A stretch of DNA of 60,000 nt from NCBI RefSeq assembly GCF_029227915.1, contig NC_079878.1:26563501-26623500 (forward strand), read 5' to 3'. The position numbers were made by a program, and so were the translations under genes. This DNA is from Hydractinia symbiolongicarpus. Taxonomy: Eukaryota; Cnidaria; Hydrozoa; Anthoathecata; Hydractiniidae. The notes beneath the pieces are model-generated. The model saw nothing but the letters and a program-made list of their open reading frames with translations. It was not told where the DNA came from and made no database searches. Every line of letters starts with the position of its first letter. The stretch's first letter is position 1. This document shows positions 11,079-23,659 of this stretch, piece by piece.

Positions 11079-11269
11079 ACATAACGGATGTATAAATGTA
11101 TGGTGGATGTATAAATGTATGGCATTTTGTCGTATCAGTTAAACTTATTTAATTATTGCAAATATTTTTTCCGTGTTATGATCGGTGATAACCACACGAC
11201 ACTCGACGTGTATAGTATTGTAGTGTCAACAGTGTCCGTGTTTTACAATGTTGCTAATTGCACAACATA

Positions 11270-11535
11270 GGCTGCTGTACCATGTAGGCTGTAGACGTGG
11301 GTTGTTGTACAAAGTAGTTAGGACAATGTGGGTTGTTGTTAAAAGTAGTTTGGACAATGTGGGTTACTTTACCAAGTAGTTTGCACTATTTGTTGTTGAA
11401 CAAAGAAGTTTTTGTATAGCTTAGACAATGTGGGAAGCTGTAAAAGGGAGCAATGTGGGTTACTTTACCAAGTAGTTTCCACTGTGGGTTGTATAAAGTA
11501 GTATGCAAAACGCGAGTTGTTGTACAAAGTATATT
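11270..11535. repeat. Degenerate tandem repeat, about 40-50 bp units
   Basis: The phrase gtgggttgttgtacaaagtagtt recurs in diverged forms at about 11290, 11330, 11360, 11390, 11455, 11485 and 11515, with spacing of roughly 30-65 bp. It is a decayed minisatellite. No coding signal. Confidence 0.55.
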
Positions 11536-11856
11536 CTGTAATGTTGAATAAAACTGTCTGTTGTGTCTTTAGTTGTGGCTACTTGAAACGTGAATGTCTT
11601 TAACCAATGTTTGTCCTTATTGTGATGGCCGTAGTACAAATTCTTAAATATCATTATTCCATCATTTTCTGTAAATTGGTTTAATTACAAATATACCGTT
11701 TTGAAATTAAAAGTTTCTAAAGATAAGACTTTACTTTCGTTTTCTTCTCGTCTCGCAAACATTTTGTGACGCATTCCGAGAAAATTTGTCTTGCCAATTA
11801 GTGAACAATTTAGTGAAATTTTTTGGTTAAGAGTGGGAAAATTTTCTTCAGGTGTA

Positions 11857-12915
11857 GAATACCCACTAAAATTTCAATCTGATCACGAAATTACTGTACC
11901 TAGTTTACACTAGATGAAAAAAGAATACCCACTGAAATTTCAATCTGATCATGAAATTACTGTACCTAGTTTACACTAGATGAAAAAAGAATATCCACTG
12001 AAATTTCAATCTGATCACGAAATTACTGTACCTAGTTTACACTAGATGAAAAAAGAATATCCGCTGAAATTTCAATCTGATCACGAAATTACTGTACCTA
12101 GTTTACACTAGATGAAAAAAGAATATCCACTGAAATTTCAATCTGATCACGAAATTACTGTACCTAGTTTACACTAGATGAAAAAAGAATATCCGCTGAA
12201 ATTTCAATCTGATCACGAAATTACTGTACCTAGTTTACACTAGATGAAAAAAGAATACCCATTTAAATTTCAATCTGATCACGAAATTACTGTACCTAGT
12301 TTACAGTAGATGAAAAAAGAATATCCACTGGAATTTCAATCTGATCACGAAATTACTGTACCTAGTTTACACTAGATAAAAAAAGAATACCCATTGAAAT
12401 TTCAATCTGATCACGAAATTACTGTACCTAGTTTACACTAGATGAAAAAAGAATACCCATTTAAATTTCAATCTGATCACGAAATTACTGTACCTAGTTT
12501 ACAGTAGATGAAAAAAGAATATCCACTGAAATTTCAATCTGATCACGAAATTACTGTACCTAGTTTACACTAGATGAAAAAAAAATACCCACTGAAATTT
12601 CAATCTGATCATGAAATTACTGTACCTAGTTTACACTAGATGAAAAAAGAATATCCACTGAAATTTCAAATTGGGTCACGAAATTACTGTACCTAGTTTA
12701 CACTAAATGAAAAAAGAATACCCACTGAAATTTTAATATGACCACGAAATTACTGTACCTGGTTTACACTAGATAAAAAAAGAATATCCACCGATATTTC
12801 AAATTGGGCACGAAATTACTGTACCTAGTTTACACTAAATGAAAAAAGATTACCCACTGAAATTTTAATATGACCACGAATTTACTGTACCTGGTTTACA
12901 CTAGATGAAAAGAGT
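11857..12915. repeat. 66-bp satellite array, about 16 copies
   Basis: Units start at 11857, 11923, 11989, 12055 and so on, exactly 66 bp apart for most of the array. Each contains gaatatccactgaaatttc, then ctgatcacgaaattactg, then cctagtttacactagatg and an A-run. Copies in the centre differ at one to three positions; the last three or four (from about 12660) are more diverged and one is 67 bp. Each unit has a short inverted repeat (ctagt-ttac-actag) and the palindrome tgatca. No reading frame persists across units. Confidence 0.95.
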
Positions 12916-15900
12916 ATTTTTATTATTATTACCATTACACAACTTGCATTCCTCTCTTTAAATTCTATGACAGTTTTGGGCTTCATTTTAAACTTTCGTT
13001 TTCCAAACTTCTGTCACGAATATGTCTTAATGTACTACTTTCGACAAGGTTAAAATAAGATTTATTTCGTCTATTTAAATTAAGTACAAATGGATAACTA
13101 CTGGACATAAATTTGTGGAACTTTAGAAAAGCTTAAAGCGGGGAAATGTCATTTTGTAATAGCTTCGAACACCTGAACATTTGAAAAGGTTGATAAAGCT
13201 TTGTTAATATGAAAGCTGGTGTCTTTTTTTATATATATTTTATATTTTATATTTTATATTATATATAACATATTTGTTTTCAACTGTCGATAACTACAAT
13301 TTTTTCCTGGTTTTGCTGTAAATTATTTACACCAAAACTTCAATCATACTAAAATATTTTATTTGCTGTAAGAAGTGACTTTGACATATAATACCAATTT
13401 TTCATCCTTTCTTAAAGCACTGTCCAGTGGTACAAATAGTTTTTTGAATGACAGGGCTTCCACCGAGTCAGGGAAATCAGGGAAAGTTAGGGAATTTTAT
13501 CTGTGATCAGAGAAAGTCAGGAAAAAAACCCATTTTCGGGGAAAAGTCGGGGAATTCTTTGTCTAGAATTAAATACATTGATGTGGTCACTGTTAAAGCT
13601 CTTGTTAATAATTATTTTGATAATTACTGACAGACTCTGTTAGTCATTTAGTGGAACTAACATACTCTTGACCATTTTATGTAGTATATGGATTAAAGCT
13701 CTTGTAAGTTATGTTGCGATAAATACGGTTTAAACGGTTTTAGTTAATTTGTTTTTCTGTTTGCCTGTAGAATTTCTTGAGAAGTCAGGGAATTTGACCT
13801 TAAAAATTCAGGGAAAGTCAGGAAATTTGATACCATATTTTCGGTGGAAACTCTGTCGAAATTTCACTTACATAGGAATAATTTTCATATATTCTGGTCC
13901 GCATAATACCTCTTAACTTCCTCGATGGCTTGAAAATCCCATTGATTTTCTTTGTTTTTATACAGGATTGTTTATCAGTTTAAAAAATATGTTTTTCATA
14001 AAAGTCCCGGCAAGGTTGAAATGATAAATAAATATTATATACACTTAAAATGACGTATTAAAAGCCAAGAATGAACAAAAAGGATGGTTATGGCGGAGAC
14101 AACAAAACAGGCTTGTCAAAAGGGAAGCAATATATAACCGAGAGAGGCTTGACAACAAAATCCACTTCTACCACATTTGAGTTTCACCTTCGGTAATGTT
14201 ATTGACGTTTTGTAACTATAGTGCTCGTCACCTCAAGAAATTGGTTTACTTCTCAAGAAAAAAATTAATTTATACAGTTTGTGTAGAGTGAAAAAGAGAC
14301 AATGAAATTAGCGCTAGAATCGACCGTGTTATGAAATAATTTGTGCGTAAAATTTCGTGGTTAAGGTTACCTAACAAAGTTAGCGTAAATTTAATTTCGC
14401 TTGCAGGGATGTTTAAAACAACTTTTTAGACATTTTGTTCTTCCATCTCTTTCCGTAATGTTACGTAGCCTCAATGATATATTCTGTAAGCGAAGAATAT
14501 CACGCAGCACTTTTAAATCAGGACATAATAGACAATCCGCTACTTTCTCTGATTGACGTACCGCATCAATTGACTAACTGCAAAACCGCAACTTTTGTTG
14601 GTACACAAGCTAGCTAAAAATTGTTCAAAACAAACTAGTCGTGTATTTTAACATTCGTGCGTGACGGAACAACTCGCTTTTCCGTCGCGTAAAGGTCCCA
14701 AAATTTAACGAAAAAAGTCTTTTTTGGCGTTTATATCAGTTGACAACCTTTGCTAAGCCTTTCAAATAGCGAATTGAACATTAAGATGAACAAATACAAA
14801 TTATGTTTGTGCTATATCTGTCTTTCAACATTTCATAGACAAAGGAGGGTGTGTAAATGTCGAATAAGCCATTAACACAAATCTCTTCATAATGACAGAT
14901 GCTTAAGCAAGAGCTTAGGGGGTTGAAAGTAGAGCAACTACTTTCCCCACTCAGGAAAAAAATCCATGAGAAAGGTCTTCTTTATACTAAACATCGTTGT
15001 TTTTTTGGCATATTGTCGCATATTATATAGTGCATTTTGTGGTCGAGGGTTGTAAGAATATGTCTACTCTAACCATAAGAAATTGGTCAGCATCGCAAAA
15101 CAATCTAGTGTGGAAGTTGCACATAACTTTAAACGGACAAAAAATTGATTATTTTCACATGCAAATTGAAAGAAATATTTGTCGATACAAAATAGATAAG
15201 AGTGACCAAGTTTTGACTCAATTCTTACCGACTTTCTTTCTAAGAAAATTAATTTCTCGAGGATTTAATTTTCGCGAATTCTTTGAGTTTTCGCCAATTT
15301 CAAGAAAATTTGTTTCTGTGAAAATTATTGGGAAACTCGCTATTCTCAAATCTTAGCAAAAATTAATTCCCGCAAAATCTGGATTTTTTGCTTTTTATAA
15401 AAAAATTTTGCAAAAAATAATTTCTTCCTTTCGATTTACCTAGAACTACACATACATAAATTCTGACTTCAGCAGTCTTTATTTTACATATCCAAAATAA
15501 AAGTCCTTAAAAGACAGTTTTGATTGAAAAACAAAATGTTATTAAATTAAATTCTTTTTTCGCAAAATCCACGAAATTTATTCTGGCGAAATATTAGAAC
15601 TTGCCAACTTCTTGATTATTTGTGTTTCGCGTAAATTTAATTTAATTTTCGAAAAATTTCTCGCAAAAATTAATTCTCTCAAAAAATTCCCCTTAAGGTA
15701 TTAAGAACCAAACCAAAAATGGATACAAACGTTGAATACATTCGGTTCCTATTTTTAGTTCAAATGTTATAAAAAGGAGCCTTTGTTGTACTCCTTTGCA
15801 TGTATTTTCCACGGGCTAACGACTAGTTTTTATATATTGCATGTTCTTGTTTAAAAGCGTAACGTTTTATTCATATTTAGGCTCAGATATGAAAATTTTT

Positions 15901-17038
15901 AAGCAATATGCTAAACATATATTGCTCAGCCTTGGGTCAACCTTTTGATGTGTGTTCTTTCTTATGTTATCAAACTATTAACCAAACACAGACTTTTCTG
16001 ATTCTTTATACGCAAAAAGACTTTATAAACACCACTATACTGTCTGAACTTGCACTCTGTACCTTTAGATTTGTTGCTTTCCTTAAAAGTTAAAAACTTT
16101 TCATCTTATCCCATGAGGCAACGTTAAGGTTTTAAATTTGTTTCTATTGAAAATTTGTTTCTCTATTGAGCATATCGTAAGTATAATTTTGTATTTTTGT
16201 CTTTCATAAGGAGGATACCCCATTTTGATTTCAAATTTTCACTTGCTTATAAATTATTTTTTTCGTATTTGTATATGTATTTTTTTCGAAAATTAATCAG
16301 TAAAAAGTGGATAAACCTTTTTTTTACCGACTAAAAAATCTTTTTTAGTTGATTTTTTATGGATGAGATAGTACATTTATCTATAACCAGTAAGTAGAAT
16401 ACAGAAAGTGATTCTGACTCTACATGGAAGACATTGATTCATCTTCTAAAAACATAGAATTGTACAAATGTATGAAGCTACGGTTATTACAAATTGATTA
16501 AAAAATCCATTTCTTACTGTACCTAAAACATATAAATATAAAAAAATTGTGGATCGAATTACGCGTGTAGTTTAGTATACGTTTTTTTTATAAAAATATC
16601 TAGGGTAAAAATGGGTTAAAATATCTTACGGATAGGCTCGACTCTTCTAGATTCAAAATTTTTATGATGCTTGATGCCGTTCAAAGAAACATTGTAATGG
16701 ATCCGTTATACGTAGCAAAAAAAATTCAAAAGCAAATTATAAGCTGTTATTTTTTGAGATTGAATTTTGTTGTTATTCGCCCAGCCTATTTTTTTCATGC
16801 TAGGCGTATATTAAGAAGAAATGAGACTGATGTTTGTCAAACAGTTGAAAATACTCGGGTTGAAACGATCAAGCGCTATTCTGTTAAAACATGCGGTTAA
16901 TCCTAATTTTTGTACTACTTTGTAATTGTTCTCTGCACAGAATTAAATAAATTAAATTAAAATCAATTAAAATTAAGTTTTATCCTTACTAAGGTTTTTT
17001 ATCATGTGAAGTATAACTGGAGATTGTCAAATGCAAAG
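12916..17038. other. Intergenic, repeats, no gene seen
   Basis: Apart from the MITE-like element at 13451-13856, this 4-kb stretch holds no gene I can support. From about 15240 to 15690 there is a series of short phrases such as ttcgcgaa, ctcgcaaaaattaat and cgcaaaatc that also occur near 28200, 32760-32850 and 34700, probably an old dispersed repeat. A fragment of the hairpin element family (ccacgggctaacgactagt) lies near 15810. ORFs at 14997-15356 and 16664-16900 look like chance open frames. Confidence 0.4.
13451..13856. mobile_element. MITE-like element with cagggcttccaccga termini
   Basis: The left end reads cagggcttccaccga and the right end, read on the other strand, cagagtttccaccga, an imperfect terminal inverted repeat. 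Just inside both ends the phrase gtcagggaaa/gtcagggaattt recurs. About 400 bp with no coding capacity. The ends are hAT-like, but I see no 8-bp target duplication. Confidence 0.55.
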
Positions 17039-19918
17039 TCAGCAGTGAGTGTCACAGCTGGTGACGATATCTGTCAACAAAGTGTCAGTACTAACTGTAC
17101 TTTGTATGGATAAAATAGATTTACTGTGGGCTCTGCCTTCATGTAAAGTATCCAGGTTGTTAACAGGGTATAATGTGCTATCAGAGTTGTGGTGTGTGTA
17201 CGTTTTTTTGTTCACATTGTTCGATAGAGCGTGTTGTTTGTTGTTGTTGTTTCCATTTTTTGTTTGTTTTGGTTTGAATGAATTAGATGGACTGTGAATT
17301 TGCAGACCGTAACAAGGGTCGTTCTCGTTGCTTTGCACTACTAAAACAGCATCGTTCACGCCTAATTTTATTTTGCGGTGTCGTTGAATGTCTTCGCTGA
17401 CCTTTCGCTGTATGCTGCGTAGTCTGTTAAGACGAAATGCATTTTCGGTGTTTAATTCTTTGTGAAAAAGAATTATCCATACTTTGTAGCTGTACATCAC
17501 CAGCAGGATCATCATGTCTACGACAAGCGCTAATAACAAACCAACAAACATGGCGTCTGTCGGATTTTGGGCGCTTTCGTGTAACGGTATGACGATGATC
17601 AACGCCATGCTTGTCGAAAACATAGCGAAACTGATAAAAGTTGATTCGTTGTAATTTTGCGGTAGTTTTCTCGCGCGAAACGCTTGAACTCCACAAAATA
17701 ACGATAGTATTAGAATAAATAAAATTTGTGTAAAATATGCTGACTTAATATTGCAGTTGACGTGAAGGACTTGCTCTACTACTTTGTGTGTGACGAAAAA
17801 AGGCTCGTACGTGTAAAATGCAACCAGTAAAACGACGTTTATCATCAGCACTAACGGAATGATCCATACATCGATTGAACGCATTCGTTGCGCACCATGT
17901 CTAGATATAATAACACACTCTCCAAAGACCTGAATCAGGCGTTGTGTTTTCACGATTGTAAAAGTGCATGCGAATGTTAACAAAACGCTTACAGTGCTTA
18001 TGCGTCCGATGCATATCAACCCGGTTGGTTTATTGACAAACAGTAGCATACAGAACGGAAGTAAAATCAAGCTGAAAATTTGCAGCAACGAGATATGATA
18101 TTGTGATGACACTACAATTGGTGTTCTTCTATGGACGACAAACACTACAAGGAAGATCCCACCAATGCACGATGTACTAATAATGAACACGTAGATGATG
18201 TAGGCTTCTCGACTACGCTGACCTATGTATCGTTCTTTCACTTCTGAACACGCTGTTCTCTTTTCATTTGAACGCTTTCCTGCTTTACATTTTAGGCAGG
18301 ATTCATTTCTACCGGACGTTGGTTGATAAAAGCCATAGTTGCAACGCACGCAGGTCCAGCAGCATAGTTTGGAGCCATGAGGTACAGCGTAAAATCCAGG
18401 ATTGCAGTTACTGGCGCATTTTGATACCGGTTGTTTTGTGGCATTCCCAGCCCATATAAAGTTACTGTTTGTTATTTTTATCTTATCCTTTTTGTTCCAT
18501 ATGCCGATCTTCTTCCAAACAAGATTTTCCCCACCAGGTTGCAAAGAATACAAATGAAACATTGCCGAATTGATATTTCCTGTTCGATCAAAACTTACAG
18601 TCTCGCCAATTAATCCTTTAAAAGTGACTTTTTGTAAGTATTTGTAAAAAAACTTTGTTCTGTCCAATATTGGTGAAATATTGCAAATATTAAATTGGCA
18701 CTGGATATTTTCAGTGATATAGTTTTTGATAGCATATCCGTATGCGTATATAGCATTGCGTATGTTTCCGTTTTTTGTCAGTGGTATATCTTTCCAATAT
18801 TGATCGAGTGTTGCGTTAATCAGTTTGCTTCCATTTAGTTTCAAACTGTATTCAAAGAAATGTTTCAATCCTAAAGTAGCATTTTTTTCGTATTTCATCT
18901 GGCGAAACTTTCTTTCAAAGCTATGGTACATGCCGCTAAATGGGACGACACTTAACAGTCCTTGAACGGTACGTTTCTCGATGTTCATCATCTTTGGATT
19001 GGTACCTACAGACTCCGTAACTATCCATGTTTTATCATACAGTTTCAAGATTGTGGCTTGTCTTATGAATACCTGTGACTGAATACCCGACGCCCAAAGG
19101 ATAATCACACTAGATTCTTTCTCGTTTTTTACTTCATTTGTTATGCTTTCAATTTCTTTGTTATCCATGGGAGATTTGAATAATCTATCTACCGCTGTAC
19201 ATATATCATACGCTGCGAATAGTTTCTTTAATACTGATCTTCCCTTACGGCCATATTCGTTGTCATTGGCGATTAAGGAGACGTACTTCCAGTTGAATTT
19301 TAGGACTAAATCCACAATGAATTTGGCTTGGAGGTTATCTGGTGGTATTGTTCTCATAAAGAACGGGTAGATTTCCTTGTTATCGAAGCTCACACTGGTT
19401 GCTGAGTAGCCAACCACTGGTGCTGCGAATGGCATGAGTAGTTTATACGTATGTGCTGTCGTTTGTGACGAAGCTGGACCGACGAAACCGAGTAGATTCT
19501 CATCTTTTGGCGCTATGATGTTCTGTTCTGTTGTGTTGCCGCTACTCTCTGTACTATTTAATAAAATCTCGAGTAATTCAAAATTTGCGATTTCTATACT
19601 GTTACATGTGTCGTAAATGATTAGTTCGAGCATTGCGGGAACTTGTAAACGCGCTAATATTTTGTTGACCTCCTCTAAGGCGTGTTTCGCAACCTCCATC
19701 CACGTGTATCCACTTCTATTATAGCTCTTCCTCAGTGTTATCATACCAGGAAATAAACCAACGATGGAGTACTTTTTCACTCCTGGTGGGACACGTAAGG
19801 GACTGACCTCCCTTGTTAAGTAAATTTCACCAGGTTTGCATAGTTCTCTGGCTGATGATCTTGATACAGTGTATGTGACGGTCATACATAAAAGACTGAA
19901 CAGCGCCGGAACGAACAT
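17039..19918 (-). CDS. Class C GPCR, mGluR/CaSR-like (receptor B)
   Basis: A 959-residue intronless paralogue of receptor A in the same orientation. Signal sequence about 1-24; flytrap domain about 45-488 with GPASSQTTA, YSATS, RTIPPD and NEYGRKG; NCD3G cysteine-rich linker about 499-557; seven membrane segments about 568-817 with KTQRLIQVF and FRARKLPQNYNE; then a long polar tail rich in Ser, Thr, Asn and His. A good 3' splice site (TTCTCTTTCAG) ends at 19937, 18 nt upstream of the ATG, so a 5' UTR intron is likely. The start is supported by that site and the signal sequence. Residues 372-442 are encoded by DNA identical to receptor A. Confidence 0.9.
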   Translation of the reverse strand: MFVPALFSLLCMTVTYTVSRSSARELCKPGEIYLTREVSPLRVPPGVKKYSIVGLFPGMITLRKSYNRSGYTWMEVAKHALEEVNKILARLQVPAMLELIIYDTCNSIEIANFELLEILLNSTESSGNTTEQNIIAPKDENLLGFVGPASSQTTAHTYKLLMPFAAPVVGYSATSVSFDNKEIYPFFMRTIPPDNLQAKFIVDLVLKFNWKYVSLIANDNEYGRKGRSVLKKLFAAYDICTAVDRLFKSPMDNKEIESITNEVKNEKESSVIILWASGIQSQVFIRQATILKLYDKTWIVTESVGTNPKMMNIEKRTVQGLLSVVPFSGMYHSFERKFRQMKYEKNATLGLKHFFEYSLKLNGSKLINATLDQYWKDIPLTKNGNIRNAIYAYGYAIKNYITENIQCQFNICNISPILDRTKFFYKYLQKVTFKGLIGETVSFDRTGNINSAMFHLYSLQPGGENLVWKKIGIWNKKDKIKITNSNFIWAGNATKQPVSKCASNCNPGFYAVPHGSKLCCWTCVRCNYGFYQPTSGRNESCLKCKAGKRSNEKRTACSEVKERYIGQRSREAYIIYVFIISTSCIGGIFLVVFVVHRRTPIVVSSQYHISLLQIFSLILLPFCMLLFVNKPTGLICIGRISTVSVLLTFACTFTIVKTQRLIQVFGECVIISRHGAQRMRSIDVWIIPLVLMINVVLLVAFYTYEPFFVTHKVVEQVLHVNCNIKSAYFTQILFILILSLFCGVQAFRARKLPQNYNESTFISFAMFSTSMALIIVIPLHESAQNPTDAMFVGLLLALVVDMMILLVMYSYKVWIILFHKELNTENAFRLNRLRSIQRKVSEDIQRHRKIKLGVNDAVLVVQSNENDPCYGLQIHSPSNSFKPKQTKNGNNNNKQHALSNNVNKKTYTHHNSDSTLYPVNNLDTLHEGRAHSKSILSIQSTVSTDTLLTDIVTSCDTHC

Positions 19919-19935
19919 TTTACATCGTACTAGCT

Positions 19936-19950
19936 CCTGAAAGAGAAGAA
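19936..19950 (-). promoter_or_regulatory. Predicted 3' splice site in 5' UTR of receptor B
   Basis: On the minus strand a pyrimidine-rich run ending TTCTCTTTCAG is followed by 18 nt and then the ATG of receptor B. This fits a gene whose coding part is intronless but whose 5' UTR is spliced. The matching upstream donor was not identified. Confidence 0.45.
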
Positions 19951-20679
19951 AAGTAAATTTTTTCGTTTACTTTAGTTTTTAACTTATGATATAAGAGTCC
20001 AATCGAATATGTCCACATTAACTGCTGTTTTCCGTAAACCAAAAAACAATACGAAAGCTGTTGTATGTTTTAAACAGTTTTTGGAGAAACTCAAAACAAA
20101 CAAAAACCTTGACTATTTACGGATCAGATTTTACTATTTCATTGGAAAATAATACTTGGCCTATCAGTACGTTCTTATAAAATTTCTGTGCATGTTCACT
20201 TGTCTAGATTATTGTTTTACAAGAATACTTCTGTTAAGTTTTATAGTAATCGAGACAATAAACTATTTTTGTCCATTCCCTTCTTTATAACCCTTAGCTA
20301 AGTCTTTTTAGAAATCTTTAAGTATGTCTGGAGAGCCAAATAATCACCCTTCTCCACCTCACTTATTATTCCTATCCCTTCTCCTATTACTACATCTGCA
20401 CCTATTCCATCCCTCTCCCGCTATTTCTTAATCTCTTAAGATGAACAAAGTATTGAACTAATTTCCTAACAGTTTTTGCGTGTTCAAATTAAAATAACAT
20501 CTGAATACAAGCAAGAAAAGAATTAAAAACAATGTTGCATTGTTGTGGCATGCGTTTCACTGTATAAAGCAACCATAAGGCTTTTCCTAAAAATATTCAT
20601 GTTTTCAATCTCTCCCTTCCTAATTATTAAATTGAAGTACCCTCCCTCCCACCCTCCCAATTTGTCCTCAGTATTTTCT

Positions 20680-20930
20680 TGTACAGATGTAACCACAATG
20701 TACAATATATTGTGACTTCAAAGGTCACAAACATTTTTGAATCAAATCTGTTTGATTTGAAGAAACTAGTTGGAAGTTTCTATTGATTTAATTATAAAAG
20801 AATTGAAAATGACTTTTTATTTTCTGCGCATTTTTTTTTATCAAAACAAAAGTGCTAACTAATTATATCCTTTCTGTATATAATTGTACAGAATTGCACA
20901 CTAGTTACTACAATGAATTGTACCATACTA
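20680..20930. repeat. Truncated copy of the gtttccactgctac TIR element
   Basis: Matches the interior of the element at 25851-26190, for example gtaaccacaatgtacaatat, ttgatttgaagaaact and acactagttacta. It ends where a copy of the hairpin element begins, suggesting nested insertion. Confidence 0.6.
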
Positions 20931-20931
20931 G

Positions 20932-21028
20932 TCGGGGGCCGGTGGAAAAATCTACGGGTTCGCCCGTCGCTACTTGTGGTACCATTTTGCGTGACAGACA
21001 GATGCACACGGGCATTATAATATAGGTT
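20932..21028 (+). repeat. Hairpin element copy 1
   Basis: Contains ggtggaaaaatctacggg-ttcgcccgtcgc, ccattttgcgtgacagacag and the end phrase cattataatatag, as in the copies at 23941 and 27787, but with the central part shortened. Confidence 0.6.
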
Positions 21029-22659
21029 GCTTAAGCCAATCTTTATAATCTTACTTACTTTTAACCTCTAACGTTGATTAATTTTGTGCGAAGGAATTTA
21101 TGAATAAAACAAGGACGGGGGAGTGTATAAGTTGCTTCCTTGTTCAGTTTTAAAGCCGAAGTAAAGTTAATTCCTTTTACTATAATTTGTTTTTTATTTC
21201 TTGTTTTTTTATATTTTCATCGATTGTTTACACCTAATTAATAACAGTTTACTGTAAAAGATATTATGTTTAAATACAAAACTGTAAATATAAAAAAATA
21301 TATAAAAACTGTAAATTTTAAAAATATAAAAAAATTAAATTTTAAAAAGTATTCATAACCATTTAATATAAACAGTACAAATATTATAAAGAAATTATCG
21401 TAGTTGAAGGATTACATTAATTTCAAAACAAACAAGAATAAGAAAATCTCCTTCCAAGTAATTTTTTTTTGGCTGCAGAAACACCACCTCATAAGACAGC
21501 TGCATCTACCTTAATTCTTAAGTTAGATACGTGTTTCCAACTCACCCATCTATTCGTGTTTTCGTGTGAATAGTTTCAAAGATGTTGACAAACTGAACAC
21601 TTTACATGTTAATAAAGCATATCCCATACAATAAATTTACTATTTCTACCACCTTGTGAGCTTTTAAAAGTTAAAAAATATATTAAACCACTTTCTATAT
21701 CATAGTTAAGTATCTATGATTTATCAATTCAATATTTCTACCTACGTTGTGTTGTCTCAAACTTTTTTACGTCTTCCTAATGGACATTTTTATAATTGTT
21801 CATAATTAATCTATTCAACCCAGTTAATGAAAAGAATGACAGTGCTTTTTTGCATGATAGTTTTAATGTCTATTGTGCACGTGACTAGTTTTCTTTGTGC
21901 CAAAACGGAAATTTGTGTATGTAGCTTCACAACGATTAAGCAAATACGGAATCATCACTGATTTTATCACCTTTCAGTTCAGACAGTTTTGGATGAACTA
22001 TGGACATTCGATTATCAATCTTTCTGGATGCAAAGCCTTGGTTGTTCTGAACTTGTTCTACGTTTTAGGCTATCTAAAAATTTTGTGTTCTTATTTGAAA
22101 CTTGAATTCAAGTTTTGCGTGATTAACAATCCCCGCAATCGTTAGATTTAAGTTTTTTACCAATATCGTGGTCTGGGTTATTTAGAAAAAGTAATAAATA
22201 CTCAGATGTTCTTATTTTACATATTTAAAATAAAAACAAACTAAAGTATGAAATATACAAAAAAAATTAAAACAAATAAAAGCCTTCCAAACCTGAATAT
22301 TTTTTTTTTCGAATGATATATCAAACCTGATTCTATTTTTCTAACCCTATTCTCCACGTTAAAATAATCTGCTTGCATGAATGACGTCTTCTTATATGCA
22401 TTATTAAACAAATTCTTTTTTTTCAAGCCTAGTGTCCAAAACATTGTTGGTAAAAGCACTTTGACGTAGAGTTCAAGCTGATATATCAGATTACAATTTT
22501 GTATATGAGATTTAAAGGAGATGGTTTTGTCTAAATCATTAATCTCATGATTGATTTCTTTGAATGTCTATTTATAAGATTCATTTCGGAGAAGTCCTTC
22601 TCCATTTACAACTGCTTAGTTGCAATAAGTAATTCTCTTCTAAATAAGAAATGATTTAT

Positions 22660-22950
22660 TGATATCGTGGGATCTCTCTAAAGCGGACACCATCAGTGCA
22701 AAAAAATATCATCCTCGATCCCCATCATCTTTTTTTTCGCCTCCCTTAAGGCCACATGTCTGCTTTAAAAAGAGTTTTTACAATAGAAATTTTTATTCGG
22801 TGCAAAAAAAAAACTGTCTGTCTTAACAAGTGCCTTATAGAGATATTTCTATAAGAGTTTACCTAAAGTTAATCTATGCCATGGATCACTGTCCGTCCTA
22901 ACGGGATGTCCGCTTTAAAGGGTGTCCGTCTTAACGGGATGCCACTGTAT
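22660..22950. mobile_element. Possible pogo/Tigger-like MITE
   Basis: The right end read on the minus strand is cagtggcatcccgttaagac, preceded by ta. The phrase gtccgtcttaacggg occurs twice near 22890-22945, and ctctctaaagcggacacc near 22673 could be the other end. This style of terminus is typical of pogo/Tigger elements. No transposase is present. Confidence 0.4.
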
Positions 22951-23659
22951 AATCATGCTGAGTTAAACACACCCCAAGGAGAGTAATTTATTAAAGTTAG
23001 CTGCTACCAGTCATGATAAGATCTGTTGTCCTTGCCTCATTTCCAGTAATATGCCTCGTTTGCATGGGGAAGGTTCTTTGTGTTGAGCGCAAACAATAAT
23101 TAATCCTTGTACTATTGGAGAGATTAAAATGCTCTTGGATTAATTTTAACTCGGGGTTTCCTCTGACAGATTAATTTGTGTTGTTGGAATAAGAGTGGGA
23201 GGTAAGCTGAAAAGTGATTAACTAGTTTTATAACTGAGTACTCTCCCAATTTCCTGATGAAAAATCACACTGTCTCTACTGGCTGGAAAATCATTTACTT
23301 TTACCATGTCATTTGTGGACCAGTCGCATGAATATGATAAAAACATTTTAAAAACTTTTATTTTTTTACTTTTCTGTACAAAGTAGACATGTCGCCATAC
23401 GAATGGATCACCTATCGTCTTATCTTTCCCTCACCGAGATGTTATTCTGGTCTTCGGAATATTTCCATTGAAAAAAGACTCGACGATGGAGTGCTCTGCA
23501 TTGTTCTGGGTATAATTCTGGGTGGACACCGTTTACTATACACATTCTGAAAGACCTAATATACCTTTTTGGCATCAACCGAAATTGTCAAGTCAATTGT
23601 CAGGTCAATTTTAACATGTACGACATTTAAAGCGTATGTTAGATGCATGAAGTAAACTT

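Noticed and set aside
11857-12915. CRISPR array
   Set aside because: The whole 66-bp unit repeats, with no unique spacers, and the DNA is eukaryotic.
14997-15356. 119-codon ORF as a gene
   Set aside because: Its second half is the ttcgcgaa-type repeat, it has no recognisable domain, and composition equals the surroundings.
16664-16900. 78-codon ORF near receptor B
   Set aside because: No family resemblance, signal peptide or splice context that supports it.
22660-22950. Riboswitch or structured RNA suggested by repeated aacgggatg phrases
   Set aside because: Better explained as the terminal region of a pogo-type MITE next to a ta dinucleotide.
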